64,000 nt of DNA from Sphingobacterium faecale (GCF_016746095.1 NZ_JAERTY010000001.1:248001-312000), one strand, 5' to 3'. Positions 28,201 through 37,416 are shown, counted from the first letter of the stretch. Translations and numbers: made by a program. Notes: generated by a model from the letters alone, not told the origin.

Positions 28201-28241
28201 TAGGAATAAAGACCTTCTAAACTTAAATATATTGGCAGCAT
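25206..28241 (-). CDS. sbcC: Exonuclease subunit SbcC (Rad50-like ATPase)
   Basis: This 1011-aa SMC-like protein has an N-terminal Walker A (GAVGSGKSSILEAI at about residue 35). Two very long coiled coils (about 170-480 and 530-850) are separated by a zinc hook C-P-L-C at about residue 500. The C-terminal ABC half has V-K-T-L-S-G-G-Q-S-F and a Walker B D-E-G-F-G-T-Q-D. With SbcD it processes hairpins and protein-blocked double-strand ends. It lies 6 nt after sbcD on the same strand. All parts of a functional protein are present. Confidence 0.96.
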   Translation of the reverse strand: MLPIYLSLEGLYSYQKKQEVDFTQLTEGGLFGIFGAVGSGKSSILEAISFALYGETERLNKQEKRAYNMLNLKSDTAIIDFHFLNFEGRKFRFVAQWRRKKKFEETTSIERYAYEWKDSNWLPLESADGVKVTNLSYPNFRRTIIIPQGQFMEFLELKGKERSDMMKEIFFLNQYDLGPKVSLLQSDNNKKIEHIKGALTGYEEVSEEIIVQQEHSLIESKRNLANVKLEFEKIAQQLHALRLEKENKSDLDHKEQQLAELELQSPQIQRYEKELQQFESVTQNFREPINNLHDITSRKEQLLIKIEKLKDNKQLLNTQIAETASQLEGIKEDYEALATSRKKTDDYRLLITNTDLQQQKIELQGRVDRGTPYIEQTRHKEKELSVQLGKEEEQLEIAKNSRIQTQELMAVENWYQKQEQLRKDSLDIHTKIAKLTQDLTSYRGQLEEINLSETDWQDVLKDKINKVAAESSLLKERENALLVKQELSQYVLKLHDGSPCPLCGSLEHPAPMHEEDWVLEVKVLDNERDKLTQLDQALREQYAKVSAISVLITDKLDDIKGLKQQENEINDLISLHDSTFTWNSFEKGNRSSFEIQKKQAQQLEAKILEQENSIKDIRKQIQETQENLAKYEKSLDDFKNQVKIVDAKISHNIQQLKTSDYKSYEKADKYTLVKALSELERKIETVEKQYIEWSEIIIQRRTQFAEVAGQYSEAHEQYITLTAQLQALQGTINSLLKEFQFEDITIVKSILEKSFDILKTRERIQQFYMQYNTLQTRIAELRELMKNSTFSQEAFDDIEKIHELKKEELELELTLSGTLEKELARLTIELGKKKTLLSTYEQLNSRKENLKTLDNMFKGNGFINYVSSIHLARLCEIANQRFHRLTKNQLSLCLNESNEFEVIDFLHEGHQRSVKTLSGGQSFQASLCLALALAENIQSLNKADRNFFFIDEGFGTQDAESINTVFDTLQYLHHENRVVGIISHVDELKERMPRSVSVTKDLEKGSQITYN

Positions 28242-28247
28242 AGTAAT

Positions 28248-29474
28248 TTATCCTTCTATATCTTTATTTTGTGTGAGCACTTCTTTGAATAAAGTGTTGA
28301 TTTCTTCATTGGGGGACTGACCGTATTTGCTTTTAAAATAGTCGGCAAATAGGGAATATATATCTTGGTCCAAGCGGACGGGACTACTGCTATCTGTAGT
28401 TTCATGGATCCCTGTCAAAACTGGGATAATATGGACTATTCCATCGTGTGCCTCATGCAGTCGTTTTAGTTCTTGGGACGATAGGTACACATCTGTGACC
28501 ATGGTCAACTCGATGAGCGTATTCGGGTTGGCTATAAGCCAGCTTACTGCTTCGTCTACAGCATTGAATTTTTTTCGGTGAAGCTTTCGTCCCTTGCTTA
28601 GACTTATTGGCGTCAACTGCACCGGCTGCTCGGGTTCAATGTCAATAAGTACTACTTTTTTTGTTTGACCGGCCTCGGCAAAAGAATAGGAAAGCGGAGC
28701 ACTTGGATATATCACAGGAGCATGATGTCCTGGTATACGTTGATAGCGGTGTAGGTGTCCCAGTGCCGTGTATTGGATCGCATCTGGAATGCCATCGGTA
28801 TAGGTGATATCGGCATTACCTATTTTAATTGGCTTCTCACCTTCGGGTTCTTCTAATATTTCACCTCCACGCTCCATCATATAGAGATGTGCTGTTAGTA
28901 TATTGACCCCTTGGTGGTCACAGTATTGATCTGCCAATGTTTTCCAATGTGCGCTGAGCCACTGATTAAGTTGTTCGGATTTATCTTCAATTCCCAAAAA
29001 TTGCTTGAGACGTATTTCATTGGCATACGGTGTGGTAAGCAGGCGTATGGGATAGGGAATATGTTGAAGTTGGAGTTCAAGGAATCCATGATCTGTTTTA
29101 GTGAGTCGAAAGTGATCTTCACTGGCAAACGGACTAATCACAGCATTCGGATAACCGATAAAGATAATACCGCAGGCCTTGGCCAAAGGATCCGCGGAGT
29201 CTATACGGTCTGGCGAGTCGTGGTTGCCTGCGATTGCAATCACTGGGCGTTTGCCATTTGCCGTAAGCCGTTTTAAGGTATTGTATAAAAGCTCTGTGGC
29301 TTCTACCGAAGGGTTGAATGTGTCAAAAAGGTCTCCAGCGACAATCACTAGGTCTACTTCTTGTTGTTCAGTAATTTGGCATATTTCATCTAAAACCTCC
29401 TTTTGTTCTACCAGTCTTGATACAAAATCAAGACGTTTTCCTAAATGCCAGTCAGCGGTGTGGAGTATTCTCAT
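28248..29474 (-). CDS. sbcD: Exonuclease subunit SbcD (Mre11-like nuclease)
   Basis: This 408-aa metallophosphoesterase has its metal-binding motifs in order: D-W-H-L-G (residues 8-12), G-D-L-F-D-T, G-N-H-D-S-P-D-R, then T-A-H-L and G-H-L-H-R-Y. This is the Mre11/SbcD nuclease core, followed by a C-terminal capping region (ELTMVTDVYLSSQELK). It partners with SbcC for ATP-dependent end processing. It is first in the sbcDC pair and divergent from nothing; the upstream neighbour is the cytochrome gene on the same strand, 109 bp away. Confidence 0.96.
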   Translation of the reverse strand: MRILHTADWHLGKRLDFVSRLVEQKEVLDEICQITEQQEVDLVIVAGDLFDTFNPSVEATELLYNTLKRLTANGKRPVIAIAGNHDSPDRIDSADPLAKACGIIFIGYPNAVISPFASEDHFRLTKTDHGFLELQLQHIPYPIRLLTTPYANEIRLKQFLGIEDKSEQLNQWLSAHWKTLADQYCDHQGVNILTAHLYMMERGGEILEEPEGEKPIKIGNADITYTDGIPDAIQYTALGHLHRYQRIPGHHAPVIYPSAPLSYSFAEAGQTKKVVLIDIEPEQPVQLTPISLSKGRKLHRKKFNAVDEAVSWLIANPNTLIELTMVTDVYLSSQELKRLHEAHDGIVHIIPVLTGIHETTDSSSPVRLDQDIYSLFADYFKSKYGQSPNEEINTLFKEVLTQNKDIEG

Positions 29475-29583
29475 GGATATAAACCTGTATTTAATTTTTT
29501 AATGTCCCTTAGAGACAGGACCTCTTTTTATAGAGGAAAAATACAGATTTATATCCGAAATAGTAGTTAATAAATGTAAAACT

Positions 29584-29997
29584 TTAAGGTTGTATCGCTA
29601 CGGTCTTAGGTTCTTTATTCCCATTATGGCATGTCTCGCATGTAATGTTTTGAATAACACCCTCCTGTTCATGCTTGAAATATTTAGTGTTTATTTTTTT
29701 TGTCATTTTCATCATTTCCCGAGCGATATTTTTATGAGGATTTGAATCGCTTGCGAAATCTAAGCCTTTTTCTCCATTTGGTTTTGCCGCATGGCAATAG
29801 TTACATTTAACGCCTAAGGCGGTGTTGAAGCCCTTCATGACGGTCTCTAAATTTTCATGTGAGATATTTTTTGGAAGTACTTTTAGATTTTTTGGTCCAT
29901 CGGACTGAAGTTTTACGGGAGCATCTGTAAAAGCGCTGATTGCAAATATTACGGTCATAATGCCGCATAGAATAAAGAGTTTTGAACGATTTATCAT
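29584..29997 (-). CDS. Diheme c-type cytochrome, reaction-centre cytochrome-like
   Basis: This 137-aa protein has an N-terminal signal anchor (LFILCGIMTVIFAISAF) and two heme-binding motifs, CNYCH at 65-69 and CETCH at 120-124. Methionine-rich helices that could supply axial ligands lie between them (REMMKMTKKIN). The L-P-K-N-I-S-x-E-x-L-x-x-V-M-K-G-F-N segment before the first heme is typical of small proteins hitting the photosynthetic reaction-centre cytochrome c family (PF02276), found in non-phototrophic Bacteroidota and Acidobacteria. It is an exported electron carrier; the partner is unknown. It appears monocistronic. Confidence 0.88.
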   Translation of the reverse strand: MINRSKLFILCGIMTVIFAISAFTDAPVKLQSDGPKNLKVLPKNISHENLETVMKGFNTALGVKCNYCHAAKPNGEKGLDFASDSNPHKNIAREMMKMTKKINTKYFKHEQEGVIQNITCETCHNGNKEPKTVAIQP

Positions 29998-30130
29998 GGT
30001 TATCTGTATTTTGCTATGGGCAATATAACAATTTGTTTTTAATTGTCATAATAAAGTCATGTGAAATGATTTTGTATTATTACTTGGAACTTTGTTGTGT
30101 ACTTAATACTTAAGGGTTGATAAATGATGT

Positions 30131-30161
30131 TTTGAAACGTCATGCTGGTTTTATAGCTTTG
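30131..30161 (+). promoter_or_regulatory. Promoter of the secreted hydrolase gene
   Basis: A TTTG -33 element at 30131-30134 and a TAGCTTTG -7 box at 30154-30161 are separated by 19 bp. This is the best full Bacteroidota promoter in the window. The ATG follows at 30189. Confidence 0.65.
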
Positions 30162-30188
30162 CGCTCTTACTAAACGACAACGTAATTT

Positions 30189-30881
30189 ATGAAAAAGAGC
30201 CTTTTTATAGCATTATTGTTTATCTGTTCGATGTCCCAGGTCTTCTCCATGGACATCACCCCGATAAAGAATAAAACAGTCTATGATTTTTTATTACGAC
30301 TGCCAGAGAACTATGAAGAAGCAGGGGCCAAGCAACCTATTTTGGTATTCTTGCATGGAAAGAGTTTATCAGGTACTGATTTGACAAGAGTAAAGCGTTA
30401 TGGTGTTTTGTATGCTATGGAAAGAGGACATGAGATTCCGGGAATTATTGTTGCACCGCAAACATCCAACGGTTGGAATCCTGATCAGGTAATGGAGGTT
30501 ATAGACTACGTTCTTGCGAATTATAATGCAGATAGTTCGAGGGTATATGTGTGCGGAATGAGTATGGGGGGCTATGGGACGATGGATTTGGCTGGAAAAT
30601 ATCCCGAGAGGATTGCGGCCGCTGTAGCTATCTGTGGAGGAGGTACGCTGGGATACGCTTGCAATTTGACACAGGTTCCCTTGTGGATTCAACATGGTAA
30701 TCGTGATCGGGCAGTGCCTCTATCAGAATCAAAAAAAATGTTTAATGCAATAAAAAAATGTGACCGTGATGCCGATGTTACTTTAACAGTGATTGCAGGA
30801 GGGACTCATGGTAGTGTAGAGCGACTATTTCATCAGGATGGAATCTATGATTGGTTGTTTTCTTATAGAAAGCTTAAATAA
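30189..30881 (+). CDS. Secreted alpha/beta hydrolase, esterase/peptidase-like
   Basis: This 230-aa protein has a signal peptide (KSLFIALLFICSMSQVFS). The alpha/beta hydrolase triad is S125 in GMSMGG, D173 in HGNRDRAVP and H207 in GGTHGSV, with the oxyanion segment L-H-G-K-S at about 55-59. The fold resembles the dienelactone-hydrolase/prolyl-oligopeptidase-like esterases (PF01738/PF00326 group) seen as secreted enzymes in Bacteroidota. Substrate cannot be inferred; nothing nearby points to a polysaccharide. It has its own promoter and a strong terminator, so it is monocistronic. Confidence 0.87.
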   Translation: MKKSLFIALLFICSMSQVFSMDITPIKNKTVYDFLLRLPENYEEAGAKQPILVFLHGKSLSGTDLTRVKRYGVLYAMERGHEIPGIIVAPQTSNGWNPDQVMEVIDYVLANYNADSSRVYVCGMSMGGYGTMDLAGKYPERIAAAVAICGGGTLGYACNLTQVPLWIQHGNRDRAVPLSESKKMFNAIKKCDRDADVTLTVIAGGTHGSVERLFHQDGIYDWLFSYRKLK

Positions 30882-30914
30882 AAAAAGAGATGCTGTAGGC
30901 ATCTCTTTTTTTAT
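30882..30914. terminator. Bidirectional terminator after the hydrolase and the gyrA-TPR operon
   Basis: An AAAAAAGAGATGC / GCATCTCTTTTTTT hairpin with a short loop lies between convergent genes. Confidence 0.9.
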
Positions 30915-30930
30915 TTAAGCTTTTGTATTT

Positions 30931-32097
30931 CTATAGCGCATCAATTTTTTCTTGAATAGCATTTCCTTTATCTTCTTGTTGAAGGAAGTCATAAAGACCT
31001 TTTAACCCCTTTAAAGCACTTTCGTTCTTTGGATCATTTTCAACAACTTTTAGAAAGTGAGCTTCTGCAGGTTTAATTTGCTCTTTCAATTCGTTGATTT
31101 TCGCAGTAAATTGATTGTTGGACAAAGTTTTATCTTCATTTACTTTTTGAAGTTTCTCCCGGATACCATTCATTAATACAACCCCAGCATTTAGATTAGC
31201 GTCATTGTAGTTGGGATCAATTTCAATAGCCTTCTTATAAGCTTCATACGCTTTATCCGTGTCATTGTTTGCACTTTGCGCTATACCCAAATAATAATAG
31301 AGATTCTTGTTGTTACTATCTTTGGAAATCTGATTTTCAATTTCGCTGATAATTTTTGCTTCGTTTCCAACAATAAGATTTAACTCTATATTCTGAACAA
31401 CAGCATCATTCTCATTAGGATATTCTTTTGCAGCTAAAGCCGCATACTCTAAAGCACTTGTTGTATCTTTAAGAGATAGATAAAGCTTAGGTAAGTCTAC
31501 CATTACAGCTTTATGTTGTGAGTAATCTTTTTTATCAATCAGTTGCTTATACTTATCGATACCATTTTGATAGTCGTTGTTCTGTATAGCCGCTAATCCA
31601 GCGTAATAGGTCAATGTAGTATCTCCAGGTACGTAGCTAAGTGCTTTAGTGAAAGAATCATAAGCTGCCTGATACTCTTTTTTGTCCCAAAAACCAACGC
31701 CATGGTTGAAGTTGAACGAATACAGGTTTTGTTCAGCAACACTTATATTTGACTCATTTTTATTGTCTTTATCCAGTTCTCTGGCTTTGACAATGCCGTC
31801 TGCTGCTTTTGTTGCATTTTCTTCACTTTTTTCGTCTACAGCTAAGCTGGCGTAGATCAAAGAATAGTAAGTCCAGGTTTCGGCCAAGTCTTTGGTCTTT
31901 TCGTGTACGGAAGCGGCATCAATGGCTTCTTTAGCTGTAGCTAGGAAAGAAGTCCCTAATTGAGGAGAACCACTGCTTCTCAACTCTTCATATTTTTGAA
32001 TGTTAGAAGCTGCTTTTTTTAAATTGCTAGATTGTGCAAATACAGTCGTACCTGCAGTGACCATCGCGGATAAAATTATTGCTTTTTTTAAATTCAT
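30931..32097 (-). CDS. Secreted TPR-repeat protein (paralogue 1)
   Basis: This 388-aa protein has a signal peptide (AIILSAMVTAGTTVFAQ). Tetratricopeptide repeats follow through most of its length, e.g. N-N-D-T-D-K-A-Y-E-A-Y-K-K-A-I-E-I-D-P at about residues 265-285. TPRs make a superhelical scaffold for protein binding; periplasmic location is expected. It is the last gene of a gyrA-TPR-TPR series, 25 nt after its paralogue, with which it shares size, signal type and repeat arrangement. Its specific partner is unknown. Confidence 0.85.
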   Translation of the reverse strand: MNLKKAIILSAMVTAGTTVFAQSSNLKKAASNIQKYEELRSSGSPQLGTSFLATAKEAIDAASVHEKTKDLAETWTYYSLIYASLAVDEKSEENATKAADGIVKARELDKDNKNESNISVAEQNLYSFNFNHGVGFWDKKEYQAAYDSFTKALSYVPGDTTLTYYAGLAAIQNNDYQNGIDKYKQLIDKKDYSQHKAVMVDLPKLYLSLKDTTSALEYAALAAKEYPNENDAVVQNIELNLIVGNEAKIISEIENQISKDSNNKNLYYYLGIAQSANNDTDKAYEAYKKAIEIDPNYNDANLNAGVVLMNGIREKLQKVNEDKTLSNNQFTAKINELKEQIKPAEAHFLKVVENDPKNESALKGLKGLYDFLQQEDKGNAIQEKIDAL

Positions 32098-32122
32098 ATT
32101 TAATTCTTAATTATACTATTAT

Positions 32123-33220
32123 TTAATTGTTTGACAGCTGGTTCAATAAAACGTTTACACGATCTAATTGATCCAGATCATCAGCGGCCTCATAGTACAT
32201 GGCTAACCCCTTGAGTGCATTGATAGCGTAGGGCTGTATTCCATTAGCTTTTAACAGATACTCCTGTGCGCTATATTGTGCCTCTAGGTTATTTTTGTCT
32301 TTTAAAAACTGATTTAGAAAAATAAGTCCCATAGCAAGGTTCGCATCATAGTTGTTTTCATCCAGGTCGATGACCTTGGCATAATATTTTTTGGCTAAGC
32401 TTACGTTACCCTCACTTTCATTAGCGAATCCGGCAAGATAGAGTAGCTCTGTATTTTCTGGCTCATACTTTATCGCTTCATCTATAATAGGGGTGATCGC
32501 TGCATAGCGCTGAGCGACCGCGTAATTCTGAATCAATAGGAATAAAATTTTTTTATTGTCCTGAAATTTATTCCTAGCGGCTTGTATTGTCTGTAAATAA
32601 AGACTTTGGTCTTTTTTAAGCTCATACAGAGTTGCCAGTGCTAGGTATTTTCCAGCGTCAGCATCTGTAGATTGTATAATCTGATTATAATAACCTATAG
32701 CTTCATCTGTCTTTCCTGCCTGAGCCGCTAGCAATGCCAAATTGTTTAAAACATCCTCAGACTTCGCTCCAAGTTGCTCTACTTTTAGAAAACTATTGTA
32801 GGCTTTCTCGTAATCTTTTCCCTGAATGGCCTTATTTGCTTTATAAATATATGCTGCTGTGAGGTTCTGCGTGACATAGTTGAGCTCACTTTCATAATTA
32901 TTCCTGTCTTTGGGTTTTAGTTTGCCGATCGTAGATAGGGTTATGTCGATAGGATCTCGGTCTGTTTTAACTTTTCTTGTAGAATCGGCATAGGCGAGCG
33001 AACTATAAACTAATGCGCGAAGCATATTGTTTTTTGAGGATAAAGAGTCCTTTTTAGAAGCGAAAGTTGCATCGCTGAACTTTTTTGCGCTTTCTAATTG
33101 TTTCATATCACCCGTCTGGGTATAACGTGCAAAACTGTTGGAGCCCTCCTTGTAATTGGATTGGGCTACAACAGTTGTGCTTAACGTTACTAATAATAAG
33201 GAAGCTGTAATTGCTTTCAT
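32123..33220 (-). CDS. Secreted TPR-repeat protein (paralogue 2)
   Basis: This 365-aa protein has a signal peptide ending V-V-A-Q (about residue 20). TPR units follow from about residue 120, e.g. AGKTDEAIGYYNQIIQS, and Y-E-P-E-N-T-E-L-L-Y-L-A-G-F-A. It starts 6 nt after the gyrA stop on the same strand, so it is probably cotranscribed with gyrA. The same order, gyrA followed by exported TPR proteins, is found in Sphingobacteriaceae to my knowledge. Function is unknown; a scaffold in the periplasm is the only supported statement. Confidence 0.85.
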   Translation of the reverse strand: MKAITASLLLVTLSTTVVAQSNYKEGSNSFARYTQTGDMKQLESAKKFSDATFASKKDSLSSKNNMLRALVYSSLAYADSTRKVKTDRDPIDITLSTIGKLKPKDRNNYESELNYVTQNLTAAYIYKANKAIQGKDYEKAYNSFLKVEQLGAKSEDVLNNLALLAAQAGKTDEAIGYYNQIIQSTDADAGKYLALATLYELKKDQSLYLQTIQAARNKFQDNKKILFLLIQNYAVAQRYAAITPIIDEAIKYEPENTELLYLAGFANESEGNVSLAKKYYAKVIDLDENNYDANLAMGLIFLNQFLKDKNNLEAQYSAQEYLLKANGIQPYAINALKGLAMYYEAADDLDQLDRVNVLLNQLSNN

Positions 33221-33226
33221 ATTTTA

Positions 33227-35782
33227 TTATTCTGTTTCTTCAGTCGCTTGATCTTCAGAATCTTCTTTTTCAGGATTTGCTTCCGAGTCTACAGCAGACT
33301 CTTCTTCCTCTTCCTCTCGAGCAACTTTTGTTATTGACGCTATTTCGTCTGTTTCTTTTAATGTTATTAATCGAACTCCTTGTGTTGCACGTCCCATAAC
33401 ACGGAGTGAGTCTACACCGATACGTATAACAATGCCAGATTTGTTAATGATCATTAAATCATCATTATCTGTAACTCCTTTAATAGCAACGAGCTCTCCT
33501 GTTTTTTCGGTAACGTTGATTGTTTTGACCCCTTTACCTCCACGGTTAGTGATACGGTAGTCTTCGATATCAGTACGCTTACCGTAACCTTTTTCGGATA
33601 CAACGAGTACGCTAACTTCAGAATTGTCCACACTAATCATGCCAACAACTTCATCAGTCGTCGTGTCCAACGTAATACCACGTACTCCTGTCGCTGTACG
33701 CCCCATTGGACGGACGGTGGATTCATTGAAGCGAATCGCTCGTCCTGAACGTAGTGCCATTACAATTTCGCTAGAGCCACTCGTTAAACAAGCTTCAATA
33801 AGCTGGTCTCCCTCATTGATATTGATCGCATTGATTCCGTTGGCGCGAGGGCGTGAGTAGGCTTCCAAAGATGTTTTCTTAATAGTACCTTGTTTGGTAC
33901 ACATAATGATGAAGTTATTTTCAAGGTACTCTTGATCTTTTAGATTCTTAACCAAAATGTAGGCCTTGATTTTTTCATCTTTCGGGATGTTGATGATATT
34001 CTGTAGCGCTCTGCCGCGTGAAGTTCTGCTACCTTCCGGAATTTCAAAAGCGCGTAGCCAAAAACAACGTCCAGCTTCTGTGAATAGTAACATATAATTA
34101 TGAGCAGTAGCTGTAATGATATGTTCGGTAAAGTCTTCGTCTCTTGTATTTGAGCCTATAGCCCCTTTGCCGCCACGTCCTTGACGTTTGTATTCCGATA
34201 AAGGGGTACGCTTGACATAACTATTGTGCGATATGGTGATTACGATTTCTTCATCATCGATAAAGTCTTCCATTGTCATATCCTCTGCTGAATGTACTAT
34301 GACAGACCTACGCTCATCACCGTATTTCTCTTGGATTTCTAGGAGTTCATCTTTAATGATTTTCATACGAAGACCTTCGTCAGCAAGTATCTCTTTCAAG
34401 TATTCGATTGTCTTCATTAACTCCGCATACTCTTCTTTAATTTTGTCACGCTCTAGTCCTGTAAGACGACGTAACGTCATGTCTAGTATAGCTCGGGCCT
34501 GTAGATCAGATAGTCCAAAGCGTTCCATTAAACCGACACGAGCTTCTTCAGGAGTCTCTGATGCACGGATTAATTTAATGACTTCATCTAAGTGGTCTAG
34601 GGCGATGAGATAACCTTCTAATATATGCGCGCGTTTTTCAGCTTCCGCCAATTCGAATTTGGTACGGCGTACAACAACCTCATGTCGGTGTTCCACAAAT
34701 TCATGAATCATATCTTTTAGATTCATCATCATGGGGCGTCCTTTAACGAGAGCTATATTGTTGACCGAAAAGGAAGATTGTAAAGACGTGTGCTTGAATA
34801 AATTGTTAAGCACTACATTTGCGTTGGCATCACGTTTGATCTCGTAAATGATACGTACATCACGTGTTGATTCATCGCGTATTTCAGAAATACCTTCAAT
34901 TTTTTTATCATTGATAAGATCAACAGTGCGCTTGATCATATCTGCTTTGTTGACCAAATAGGGTATTTCGGTAACGACGATGATCTCACGGCCTGATTTT
35001 GTTGTTTCAATCTCGGCTTTAGCACGCATTACAACACGACCTCTACCTGTTTCACAGGCTTCGCGCACACCGTTATAACCGTAGATAATCCCTCCTGTAG
35101 GGAAATCTGGTCCTTTGATATACTGCATGAGTTCGGGAATCTCAATATCTCTATTGTCAATGTATGCTGCAATACCCCCAATCACTTCGGTGAGGTTGTG
35201 TGGGGCCATATTGGTTGCCATACCTACAGCGATACCAGAAGCGCCATTAACCAACAGGTTGGGAATACGGGTGGGAAGGACGGAAGGTTCTTCTAACGAA
35301 TCATCGAAATTGAGCTGGAAATCTACCGTGTCTTTCTTGATGTCGGAAAGCATCTCTTCGGCAATCTTACGTAACCGGGCTTCGGTATAACGCATTGCAG
35401 CAGGAGGATCCCCATCTAGTGAGCCATAGTTTCCTTGGCCATCCACTAATGGATAGCGCATGGACCAGTCTTGAGCCATACGTACCATCGCTTCGTAAAC
35501 AGAAGAGTCACCATGAGGGTGGTATTTACCTAAAACATCCCCTACAATACGTGCTGACTTTTTATAAGGTTTGCCCGAGTTCACGCCGAGTTCTTCCATG
35601 CCATATAATACACGTCTATGCACGGGCTTAAAGCCATCTCTTGCATCAGGAAGAGCTCTAGATACGATTACAGACATCGAATAGTCGATGTAAGCGGACT
35701 TCATCTGATCTTCGATGTTGATTTTTACTACCCTGTCGTGAGCAGGAATTAGATTATTTTCATTTTCTGTTTCTTCAGCCAT
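33227..35782 (-). CDS. gyrA: DNA gyrase subunit A
   Basis: This 851-aa type II topoisomerase subunit has catalytic tyrosine Y132 in [10 protein letters not shown]. The quinolone-determining segment [10 protein letters not shown] has S93 and E97 at the positions of E. coli S83 and D87, a wild-type-like pair. The C-terminal beta-pinwheel carries the GyrA-box form Q-G-R-G-G-K-G-A at about residue 540, confirming gyrase rather than ParC. An acidic tail ([20 protein letters not shown]) ends the protein. It supercoils DNA with GyrB. Two exported TPR genes follow on the same transcript. Confidence 0.97.
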   Translation of the reverse strand: MAEETENENNLIPAHDRVVKINIEDQMKSAYIDYSMSVIVSRALPDARDGFKPVHRRVLYGMEELGVNSGKPYKKSARIVGDVLGKYHPHGDSSVYEAMVRMAQDWSMRYPLVDGQGNYGSLDGDPPAAMRYTEARLRKIAEEMLSDIKKDTVDFQLNFDDSLEEPSVLPTRIPNLLVNGASGIAVGMATNMAPHNLTEVIGGIAAYIDNRDIEIPELMQYIKGPDFPTGGIIYGYNGVREACETGRGRVVMRAKAEIETTKSGREIIVVTEIPYLVNKADMIKRTVDLINDKKIEGISEIRDESTRDVRIIYEIKRDANANVVLNNLFKHTSLQSSFSVNNIALVKGRPMMMNLKDMIHEFVEHRHEVVVRRTKFELAEAEKRAHILEGYLIALDHLDEVIKLIRASETPEEARVGLMERFGLSDLQARAILDMTLRRLTGLERDKIKEEYAELMKTIEYLKEILADEGLRMKIIKDELLEIQEKYGDERRSVIVHSAEDMTMEDFIDDEEIVITISHNSYVKRTPLSEYKRQGRGGKGAIGSNTRDEDFTEHIITATAHNYMLLFTEAGRCFWLRAFEIPEGSRTSRGRALQNIINIPKDEKIKAYILVKNLKDQEYLENNFIIMCTKQGTIKKTSLEAYSRPRANGINAININEGDQLIEACLTSGSSEIVMALRSGRAIRFNESTVRPMGRTATGVRGITLDTTTDEVVGMISVDNSEVSVLVVSEKGYGKRTDIEDYRITNRGGKGVKTINVTEKTGELVAIKGVTDNDDLMIINKSGIVIRIGVDSLRVMGRATQGVRLITLKETDEIASITKVAREEEEEESAVDSEANPEKEDSEDQATEETE

Positions 35783-35810
35783 ATTTACGTGGTTTCTGTA
35801 AAACTAATAA

Positions 35811-35848
35811 AGTGCCTTGAAATGGGGCACTACGCATGCGAAGATACG
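35811..35848 (-). promoter_or_regulatory. gyrA leader: hairpin and weak -7-like box
   Basis: On the minus strand a TATCTTCG, one mismatch from TAnnTTTG, lies at about 35839-35846. A 6-bp hairpin (AGTGCC/GGCACT) at 35811-35831 falls between it and the gyrA start. Gyrase genes are commonly supercoiling-sensitive; whether this hairpin matters is not known. Confidence 0.35.
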
Positions 35849-35925
35849 ATTTTTTTTTCTGAAATTGTCTGTTTTTATTGATTGTACTCTATAGTTAAAG
35901 GCATCAATGAGCTCTCTTTTTTCAG

Positions 35926-36051
35926 TTTAACGGATATCAAGAACTTTTTTCATGACATTATTTTTTTTTGAAGGTATTCAAGAGCTCATCCGCTATAATC
36001 GGGTTCGGTTCATATGTCTTGGCGATCAAAAGGGATCATGAAAGTTTTTTC
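35926..36051 (-). repeat. 125-bp dispersed intergenic repeat, copy 2 (inverted)
   Basis: Read on the minus strand this matches copy 1 at 3501-3625. The first 23 bases are the same and the last about 30 nearly so, with shared GAACCGA and GAGCTCTTGA and a variable interior. Its ends also pair imperfectly with each other. It lies about 145 bp upstream of the gyrA ATG, pointing towards gyrA, just as copy 1 points towards rny. There is no open reading frame and no obvious target-site duplication. Confidence 0.8.
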
Positions 36052-36285
36052 TGAAATTATTGGGTTTTAGTTGGTTTAGGAACTTTTAGAGCTGCTTAAA
36101 ATACGGATTTCTAGATCTGACAATTTAATGTTCGACTATCTTGGTTCGGGGTTGGAAGTTTAGTAATGAGGTTCTTTTTTTGTTATTACTTTATTTTTGT
36201 ATTGATTTTTTATCAAAACATGTTGTTGGTTGTTTTTTTGGCAATAAATAATTGTTTGTGTTATTATTAATATAAAAAAACTTGT

Positions 36286-36293
36286 TACATTTG
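36286..36293 (+). promoter_or_regulatory. -7 box of serC
   Basis: TACATTTG matches TAnnTTTG and lies 34 nt before the serC ATG. A TTTG at 36255-36258 is too far upstream (27 bp) for a standard -33 element. Confidence 0.5.
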
Positions 36294-36327
36294 TCCATAA
36301 TTTCACTTATCATACACAAACAACGAG

Positions 36328-37395
36328 ATGAAACATAATTTTGGTGCAGGTCCTTGTATTTTGCCTCAAGAGGTATTTAAAGAGGCTTCCGAAGCGGTTT
36401 TGAATTTTAATGACACGGGGCTATCTATTTTAGAGATCTCTCACCGGTCAAAAGAGTTTGAAGCTGTCATTGTAGAGGCAGAACGACTGGTTCGCGAATT
36501 ATTGAACGTGCCATTGAATTACTCCATTTTATTTCTCCAGGGAGGGGCTAGTCAGCAATTTGCAATGGTGCCTCTAAATCTGTTGCCTGAAGGAGGCAAA
36601 GCTGCTTATCTTGATACAGGAGTATGGGCTTCCAAGGCGGCAAAGGAAGCTAAAAACATCGGGACAATAGATATTGTTGCGTCTTCTAGCGATAAGAATT
36701 ATAATTATATCCCTAAGGGGTATTCGATTCCAGCAGATGCGTCTTATTTTCACTATACGTCTAATAATACGATTTATGGCACGGAAGTGTTTGACGTACC
36801 ATCAACTTCTGTGCCTATCGCGGTAGATATGTCCTCTGATATATTTAGTCGGGATATTGATGTTAGAGATTTTGATTTGATTTATGCCGGTGCACAGAAG
36901 AATATGGGACCGGCAGGGTTAACCGTAGTGATTGTCAAAGATGAGATTCTAGGAAAAACGGGGCGGACCATTCCAAGTATTTTTGATTATCAACCCCATA
37001 TTAAAGCGGGGTCCATGTACAATACACCTGCGGTTTTTTCTATTTATGTCGCTATGCTTAATCTCCGCTGGTTGAAAGCTAAAGGGGGAGTGGCGGTTAT
37101 TGAACAGGAAAATATCATTAAAGCACGTACATTGTATGACGAAATCGACCGGAACCCATTTTTCAAAGGAACAGCGGAGGTGGAAGATCGTTCTCGTATG
37201 AATGTCACGTTCGTTATGGATTCTCCGGAATTGGAAGCGGAGTTCTTGGCTCTGGCCAAAGAACGCGATTTAGTGGGGATCAAAGGACACCGTTCTGTAG
37301 GTGGATTTAGAGCATCGATATATAATGCCTTAAGCATAAGTTCTATCAACGCTTTGGTAGATGCCATGAGAGAATTTGAAGATAAGCACAAGTAG
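36328..37395 (+). CDS. serC: Phosphoserine aminotransferase
   Basis: This 355-aa class V PLP aminotransferase starts with the SerC signature HNFGAGPCILP, has I-S-H-R-S-K-E-F at about 38-45, and has the PLP lysine K191 in AGAQKNMGPAG. It converts 3-phosphohydroxypyruvate to phosphoserine; in many bacteria it also acts in pyridoxal phosphate synthesis. The next gene, 92 nt downstream, encodes the preceding enzyme SerA. Length is normal. The start follows a well-placed -7 box. Confidence 0.96.
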   Translation: MKHNFGAGPCILPQEVFKEASEAVLNFNDTGLSILEISHRSKEFEAVIVEAERLVRELLNVPLNYSILFLQGGASQQFAMVPLNLLPEGGKAAYLDTGVWASKAAKEAKNIGTIDIVASSSDKNYNYIPKGYSIPADASYFHYTSNNTIYGTEVFDVPSTSVPIAVDMSSDIFSRDIDVRDFDLIYAGAQKNMGPAGLTVVIVKDEILGKTGRTIPSIFDYQPHIKAGSMYNTPAVFSIYVAMLNLRWLKAKGGVAVIEQENIIKARTLYDEIDRNPFFKGTAEVEDRSRMNVTFVMDSPELEAEFLALAKERDLVGIKGHRSVGGFRASIYNALSISSINALVDAMREFEDKHK

Positions 37396-37416
37396 GGGAG
37401 ACATATGAAGTTATAA

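Larger units (their letters stand above)
35849..36327. other. Non-coding region between gyrA and serC
   Basis: Besides the 125-bp repeat copy (35926-36051) and the serC -7 box, this AT-rich stretch contains long T-runs and no open frame with coding character. The 36060-36250 part holds nothing I recognise. Confidence 0.6.

Noticed and set aside
34224..34613. 129-aa plus-strand frame inside gyrA
   Set aside because: It is antisense to conserved gyrase sequence and very Ser-rich, typical of shadow frames.
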